Source of the DNA: Methylophilaceae bacterium | Lineage (GTDB): Bacteria; Pseudomonadota; Gammaproteobacteria; Burkholderiales; Methylophilaceae | Direction: 5' to 3' | NCBI GenBank assembly: GCA_905339275.1 | Contig: CAJPFK010000004.1 | Span: forward strand, 186,001-250,000 | Length of the DNA: 64,000 nucleotides | Shown: positions 59,903 through 64,000 of the stretch, piece by piece | Layout: each line of letters opens with the position of its first letter | Numbering within the stretch: the stretch's first letter is position 1 | Notes under the pieces: model-generated | Database searches by the model: none | Told to the model about the DNA's origin: nothing | Seen by the model: the letters and a program-made list of their open reading frames with translations, nothing else | Made by a program: the position numbers and the translations under genes

Positions 59903-61276
59903 TTATCTGGAGGCAAGGAGCTGCTGGTTGATTTCGACCAGGTCGTTCTCGGTGAGAAGCCCGGTGGCGGATTTGAGGCGGATCGCGCCGAGCAGGTAGT
60001 TGTAGCGGGCTTGCAGCAGGTCGCGCTTGGCGCTGTAAAACTGTTGCTGTGCATTGAGTACATCGACGCTGGTGCGCACGCCGACTTCATACCCCAGGCT
60101 GGTTGAGTCCAATTGGCTCTGGCTGGAGGCAAGCGCCTGCTCAAGCGCTTTTACCTGGGCGACGCCGCTGCTGACATCCAGGTAGGCCTGGCGGGTATCC
60201 AGCTCCGCCTGGCGCCTGGCGACTTCAACATCCTCCTGCGCCCTTTGCATGTTGGCAGCGGCTTCACGCGTGCGGGAGCTGACAGCCCCGCCCTGATAAA
60301 TCGGAATTTCCAGTTGTACGCCGATGGTGAGGTTTTCAAGGTCGCTGCCGAAGCCGTTGGCGCTTCCGCTGTTGCGCGTGTCGGTGTAGCTGGCGACGGC
60401 ATCAAGTGTTGGCAAGTGCCCTGCCCTGGCCCGTTCCACCTCGCGCGTGGCGATTTCAAGGTTTTGCTGCTGGATGGCAATGGCGAGGCTGTTTTGCTGG
60501 GCAATATTGACCCAGCTATCCATATCTGCCGGTTCCGGCTGTTTCGGTTGCAGGTCTACGCGCACCGGGGCGAGGACCTGCGGCATGCTGCCGGTAATCG
60601 CCTGTACTGCGCGTTTCTTGATTTCGAGATCGTTAAGCGCGGCAATTTCCTGGGCGATGGTCAGGTCGTAGCGGGCTTTTGCTTCATTTACGTCGGTGAT
60701 GGTCGAGGTGCCGACCTCGAAATTGGCGTTGGCTTGTTCCAACTGGCGGCTGATGGCAGATTTCTGTGCGTTGATGAGCTCGATATTGTCCTGTGCCAGA
60801 AGCACGTCGAAATAGGCTTGCGACACGCGCAGCATGAGGTTCTGCCGGGCAAGTATCAACTGCTGGTCGGCTTGCGACACCTGCAGTTTGGATTGCTCGT
60901 ACAGCACCATGTTCTCTTTGCGGAATATGGGCTGGTTGACGTTGATGCCGTAGGCGAAAGTATTGAAGCGTTCACGTCCCTCGTTTCTGAAAACCGAACC
61001 TTCGCCCAGATACTTCACATTGGTCTCGGATTCGCTGGCATTGCTGTTCAACTTGACGGTAGGCCGGTAGAGCGCCTTGCCCTGTTCCAGTTTTTCCTGC
61101 GCTGCCAGGTTGGCGCTGCGCGCAGAAGCCCAGGAGGGATCCCGGCTCAATGCAGTCTGGTAGATATCGAGCAGGTTCTGCCCGCTGAACGACGGCAGTT
61201 CTTCAGCGACCGAATGCGTGCATAAAACAGCCGTTACCAGCGCAAGTGCGTGTATGGAAAAATTCTTTGCAAGCAA
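59903..61276 (-). CDS. tolC: TolC-family outer-membrane channel
   Basis: The 457-residue protein has a signal peptide (IHALALVTAVLCTHSVAE) and the TolC repeat with LLDIYQTALSRDPSWASA, VNQPIFR, VGTSTITDVNEAKARYDL and VGVRTSVDVLNAQQQFYSAK. It belongs to the general TolC type that serves many efflux pumps and type I secretion, unlike cusC in this window. The start is a TTG with AAGG eight bases upstream; no ATG precedes the signal peptide. The isoaspartyl methyltransferase gene ends ten bases before it. Confidence 0.9.
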   Translation of the reverse strand: MLAKNFSIHALALVTAVLCTHSVAEELPSFSGQNLLDIYQTALSRDPSWASARSANLAAQEKLEQGKALYRPTVKLNSNASESETNVKYLGEGSVFRNEGRERFNTFAYGINVNQPIFRKENMVLYEQSKLQVSQADQQLILARQNLMLRVSQAYFDVLLAQDNIELINAQKSAISRQLEQANANFEVGTSTITDVNEAKARYDLTIAQEIAALNDLEIKKRAVQAITGSMPQVLAPVRVDLQPKQPEPADMDSWVNIAQQNSLAIAIQQQNLEIATREVERARAGHLPTLDAVASYTDTRNSGSANGFGSDLENLTIGVQLEIPIYQGGAVSSRTREAAANMQRAQEDVEVARRQAELDTRQAYLDVSSGVAQVKALEQALASSQSQLDSTSLGYEVGVRTSVDVLNAQQQFYSAKRDLLQARYNYLLGAIRLKSATGLLTENDLVEINQQLLASR

Positions 61277-61286
61277 AGTGGAAACC

Positions 61287-61970
61287 TTAAAATTGAAAAC
61301 GGTCAGGTTGCGGCGCGTTGCTCAGGGGTGGCAGACAGGTTTCGAAAAGCACGTCATGTTTGAAGCTATCCGCGCTGATGCGGCGAATCATGGTGGCTTC
61401 CATTACTGGCGCATCGCCTATCACAACGAACATACGACCACCGATTGCCAGACTTTGTTTCACCTTTTCCGGGCTGACCGGCAGGGAGCCGGTGAAAACG
61501 ATGACATCATAGGGTGCCTGTGCCGGCCAGCCGTCGGCGGCGTTGCCGACTTCGAGCGTCACATTGCCGATATTCTGCCGGTCGAGACGCTCTTTTGCGG
61601 CTGCGCTGAGGCTGGCATGAAGCTCGACGCTGATGACTTCTCCGGCGGATTTTGCCAGTAATGCGGTGAGATAGCCGCTGCCGGTGCCGATTTCCAGCAC
61701 CTTGTCGGTCTTCCGGACTTCCAGGGCCTGCAGGATGCGCCCTTCGAGCTTGGGGGAAAGCATGGTCTGGCCTTCGCCGATGGGAATCTCGATATCGGCA
61801 AACGCCAGCCCTGCATATTGCGCCGGTACGAAGGCTTCGCGCGGTACGTGTTTGAGCAGGTCCAGCACGGCGCCATCCAGCACCTCCCAGGTGCGGATCT
61901 GCTGTTCGATCATGTTGAAGCGGGCTTGCTCGCGCATATTTGATTTGGCAATTTCAGTGTCGGTTTGCAT
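61287..61970 (-). CDS. Protein-L-isoaspartate O-methyltransferase-family protein
   Basis: The 227-residue SAM enzyme has motif I EIGTGSGYLTALLA, ERLDRQNIGNVTLEVGNAADG and PYDVIVFTGSLPVSPEKV. It is the variant that commonly lies before tolC in betaproteobacteria and gammaproteobacteria. It should methylate damaged isoaspartyl residues for repair, though this tolC-linked group may have a different target. It forms an operon with tolC and the hydrolase gene. Confidence 0.85.
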   Translation of the reverse strand: MQTDTEIAKSNMREQARFNMIEQQIRTWEVLDGAVLDLLKHVPREAFVPAQYAGLAFADIEIPIGEGQTMLSPKLEGRILQALEVRKTDKVLEIGTGSGYLTALLAKSAGEVISVELHASLSAAAKERLDRQNIGNVTLEVGNAADGWPAQAPYDVIVFTGSLPVSPEKVKQSLAIGGRMFVVIGDAPVMEATMIRRISADSFKHDVLFETCLPPLSNAPQPDRFQF

Positions 61971-62044
61971 GGTCTTCAGGTTCAGGCAGAAAATTTATCA
62001 TTGGATTATAGCGTAAGCCCATGACAGATTTAAGGAAACGTGGA

Positions 62045-63433
62045 CTAAGTTTTAACGGAAGGGTTTTGCGTGCTTTCATCGGGATTGCCGTAGATGCCGA
62101 GCTTGTACCAGAGTGAGCGTTCACTGATGCTGAGCAGCTTGGCGGCTTTGCTTTTGTTGCCGCCCGTTTGTTTGAGCGCGGCCCGGATCAGGCTTTTTTC
62201 CAGAGCCTCGACAGCGTCAGGCAGGCAGGGCAATGTCGCATTCTCTTCCAGGGCCGTTGATATCTCCCGGCGGACGGGCGTATTGCCGAGAATGTCGGAC
62301 GGCAGGTGCTGCGCCTGGATTCTGTCGCCATTGGACATGATGGCCGCGCGCTCCAGCACGTTGGCAAGCTCGCGCACATTGCCCGGCCAGTCGTATTGCT
62401 GCAGTATATCCAGCGCTGCCGGGTCCAGTTTCAGATGCCGCGGCTGCATGAAATGCGAAGCCAGCAGGCCGATGTCATCACGGCGTTCCCGCAGCGGCGG
62501 CAGATCTATCCTGAACACGTTGAGCCGGTAGTACAGGTCTTCCCGTAATTTTCCGTCTTTCACCGCCTGCAATGGGTCGATATTGGTGGCGGCGAGCACC
62601 CGGATATCGACGGCAAGCGGACGATTGCTGCCGAGCCGTTCGATAACGCCTTCCTGCAGGGCGCGCAGCAGTTTGGCCTGCAGCGCAATCGGCATTTCGG
62701 TGACTTCATCGAGGAACAGCGTGCCGCCATCGGCAAGTTCGAATTTGCCGACACGTTCTTTTATGGCGCCGGTGAATGCGCCGCGCTCATGGCCGAAAAG
62801 CTCGGATTCAAGCATTTCCCCGGGTATGGCCGCGCAGTTGACGGCCACGAAAAGCGACTTGCTGCGCGTGGATGAGCGGTGAATCGCATGGGCGACCAGT
62901 TCCTTGCCGGTGCCGGTTTCACCGACAATCAGGGTTGTTGCCTTTTCCGGCGCGACCTGGGCAATCGCGCGCTTCACTTTCTGTATTGCCTCGCTTTCCC
63001 CCACCAGATGCTTGCCGTCGCGCGTGACTTCCTCGCGCAGGAACTGGTTCTCGATTTTCAGGCGGGTGACCGAAAGTGCGCGATCGATGGCGATTTCCAG
63101 GGTTTCCAGGTCGAACGGCCGCAGGATGTAATCGGAGGCGCCGAGTTTCATTGCGGCCACGGCCGTGGCGATTTCGCCTTGCGCGGTGACGATGATGACG
63201 GGCGTCTCCAGGTTGTCTTCGCGCATGGTTTCCAGTAGTTTAAGGCCGCCCATGCCCGGCATGTGCAGGTCGCTGACGACCAGGTTGATGCCGCCCTGGC
63301 GCAACAGCCCGAGTGCTTCCCTGCCGTCTGCGGCCAGTACGGGCTGGTAGCCGGCCTGTTTCAGGCTGATTTCCAGCAGGCGGCGCATGCTGGGTTCGTC
63401 ATCAACCGCAAGAATGCGTTTCAGCTCGCTCAA
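62045..63433 (-). CDS. NtrC/ZraR-type sigma-54-dependent response regulator
   Basis: The 462-residue protein has a receiver domain (1-120) with the acidic pair in AVDDEPS, phospho-Asp in VVSDLHMPG and ITAQGE-type switch Thr (VTAQG). At the usual Lys position it reads DYILRPF, so Arg replaces the conserved Lys. The AAA+ domain (about 145-375) has GETGTGKE, the sigma-54 contact loop GAFTGA and LFLDEV. A Fis-type HTH follows at the C-terminus ([20 protein letters not shown]). It overlaps the kinase gene by four bases (ATGA). Confidence 0.93.
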   Translation of the reverse strand: MSELKRILAVDDEPSMRRLLEISLKQAGYQPVLAADGREALGLLRQGGINLVVSDLHMPGMGGLKLLETMREDNLETPVIIVTAQGEIATAVAAMKLGASDYILRPFDLETLEIAIDRALSVTRLKIENQFLREEVTRDGKHLVGESEAIQKVKRAIAQVAPEKATTLIVGETGTGKELVAHAIHRSSTRSKSLFVAVNCAAIPGEMLESELFGHERGAFTGAIKERVGKFELADGGTLFLDEVTEMPIALQAKLLRALQEGVIERLGSNRPLAVDIRVLAATNIDPLQAVKDGKLREDLYYRLNVFRIDLPPLRERRDDIGLLASHFMQPRHLKLDPAALDILQQYDWPGNVRELANVLERAAIMSNGDRIQAQHLPSDILGNTPVRREISTALEENATLPCLPDAVEALEKSLIRAALKQTGGNKSKAAKLLSISERSLWYKLGIYGNPDESTQNPSVKT

Positions 63434-64000
63434 AAGTCTTCCTTGGTGGTGGGTAGCAGCAGGCGGAATTCTGCACCTTTCATGGCACTCTCGCCAACAA
63501 TGATTTCGCCGTGATGCGCAGCGACGATCTGGCGCACTACCGCCAGGCCGAGGCCTATGCCGCCGGCACGTTGCGTGAAGAATGGGTCGAATACCTGTTC
63601 GCGCTGTTCGGGCGGAATTCCCGGTCCATTATCGGCGACCCGGATTTCCGCATTGTTGCCCACCTGCCGCACGGACACCTGGATTTTTCCGCCGTTGGGC
63701 AGGATCTGGATCGCATTCAGCAGCAGGTTGAGCAGGACCTGCATGATCTGTTCGCTATCGCATGCAATCATCACGGGGTCTGCGGTTTCCAGCGTGAGCG
63801 CGATCGACTTTTTCTCGGCTTGTACACGCAGCATGGCAACCGCCTGCTGCGTCAGTTCCGCAATATCGGCAGGCCTGAATTCCGGTTGGCGCGGACGCGC
63901 TGTATCGATCAGGGTGGAGACGAGCTTGTTGAGCCGTTCGGTTTCGGAAATGATGAAGCCGCATACCTCGCGTCCTTCCCTGGTCAGCGACGGTTCACGC
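63430..64000 (-). CDS. Sensor histidine kinase, 3' part only (continues beyond window)
   Basis: Only the last 189 codons are inside the window. The C-terminal half of a HisKA domain (ERLNKLVSTLIDTARP) leads into a full HATPase domain with the N box SEQIMQVLLNLLLNA, G1 DNGPGIP, F box DPFFTQ and G2 GIGLGLAVVRQIV. It is the NtrB/ZraS type that partners the overlapping response-regulator gene. The sensor part is outside the window. Confidence 0.9.
   Translation of the reverse strand, partial: REPSLTREGREVCGFIISETERLNKLVSTLIDTARPRQPEFRPADIAELTQQAVAMLRVQAEKKSIALTLETADPVMIACDSEQIMQVLLNLLLNAIQILPNGGKIQVSVRQVGNNAEIRVADNGPGIPPEQREQVFDPFFTQRAGGIGLGLAVVRQIVAAHHGEIIVGESAMKGAEFRLLLPTTKEDF

Noticed and set aside
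1-64000. CRISPR arrays, tRNA or rRNA genes, insertion-sequence transposases
   Set aside because: No regularly spaced repeats of CRISPR size, no cloverleaf or rRNA signature and no transposase frame were recognised on either strand.

Overview
The window is chromosomal DNA of a Gram-negative proteobacterium, most likely a betaproteobacterium of the Nitrosomonadales type. The grounds are the LPS gene waaA, the TolC plus isoaspartyl-methyltransferase pair, a split class II ribonucleotide reductase (NrdJa/NrdJb) as known from Pseudomonas, a complete Tad pilus locus and several large c-di-GMP enzymes. This placement is inference from gene content; no rRNA or tRNA gene was seen. Most of the window is GC-rich. 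The M48 protease gene (26.2-27.3 kb) and the block from about 30 to 38.3 kb are visibly richer in A+T.

Layout. 0-2.1 kb: an oxidoreductase/aminotransferase pair that fits the GnnA-GnnB route to amide-linked lipid A. 2.1-7.6 kb: VOC protein, NmrA-type reductase with a divergent HxlR regulator, CcoG with a coupled small protein, and a divergent MocR regulator. 7.6-22.1 kb: one long minus-strand copper/silver island. It holds a CusCBA efflux pump with CusF, Met-rich and Cys/His-rich periplasmic proteins, a hemerythrin, DUF2231 and DUF411 proteins, an alpha-glucan phosphorylase, a copper P-type ATPase with two YHS domains, a DUF2933 protein and an isoprenylcysteine-methyltransferase-like protein. 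22.4-29.9 kb: a dCache-PAS-GGDEF-EAL protein, a PDZ-M48 lipoprotein protease bracketed by 22-bp direct repeats, and a Tat-exported PhoX-type phosphatase.

30.3-38.3 kb is the accessory island and the most interesting part. It has (i) an unrecognised gene behind a palindrome; (ii) two tail-to-tail operons encoding a small protein, a PfkB kinase-nucleoside deoxyribosyltransferase fusion and a QueC-like enzyme, facing an OGG-like DNA glycosylase and a D12-class adenine methylase. This is a coherent base/nucleotide-modifying cassette that I read as a candidate defence or DNA-modification system; (iii) a two-gene module of an NA37/YejK-like nucleoid protein and a C-terminally membrane-anchored protein. 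The right edge carries repeated 18-bp sites resembling TnsB-binding sites of Tn7-like transposons and stops about 30 bp beyond the nrdJb stop codon.

38.3-53.8 kb: nrdJb and nrdJa (both minus strand, each with candidate NrdR boxes) are split by a diguanylate cyclase and a 12-gene tad locus (flp to tadG). 54-64 kb: waaA, a YfiR/CHASE8-GGDEF-EAL pair, two conserved unknowns, an isochorismatase-like hydrolase, tolC, an isoaspartyl methyltransferase, and an NtrC-type response regulator with its histidine kinase, which is cut by the window end.
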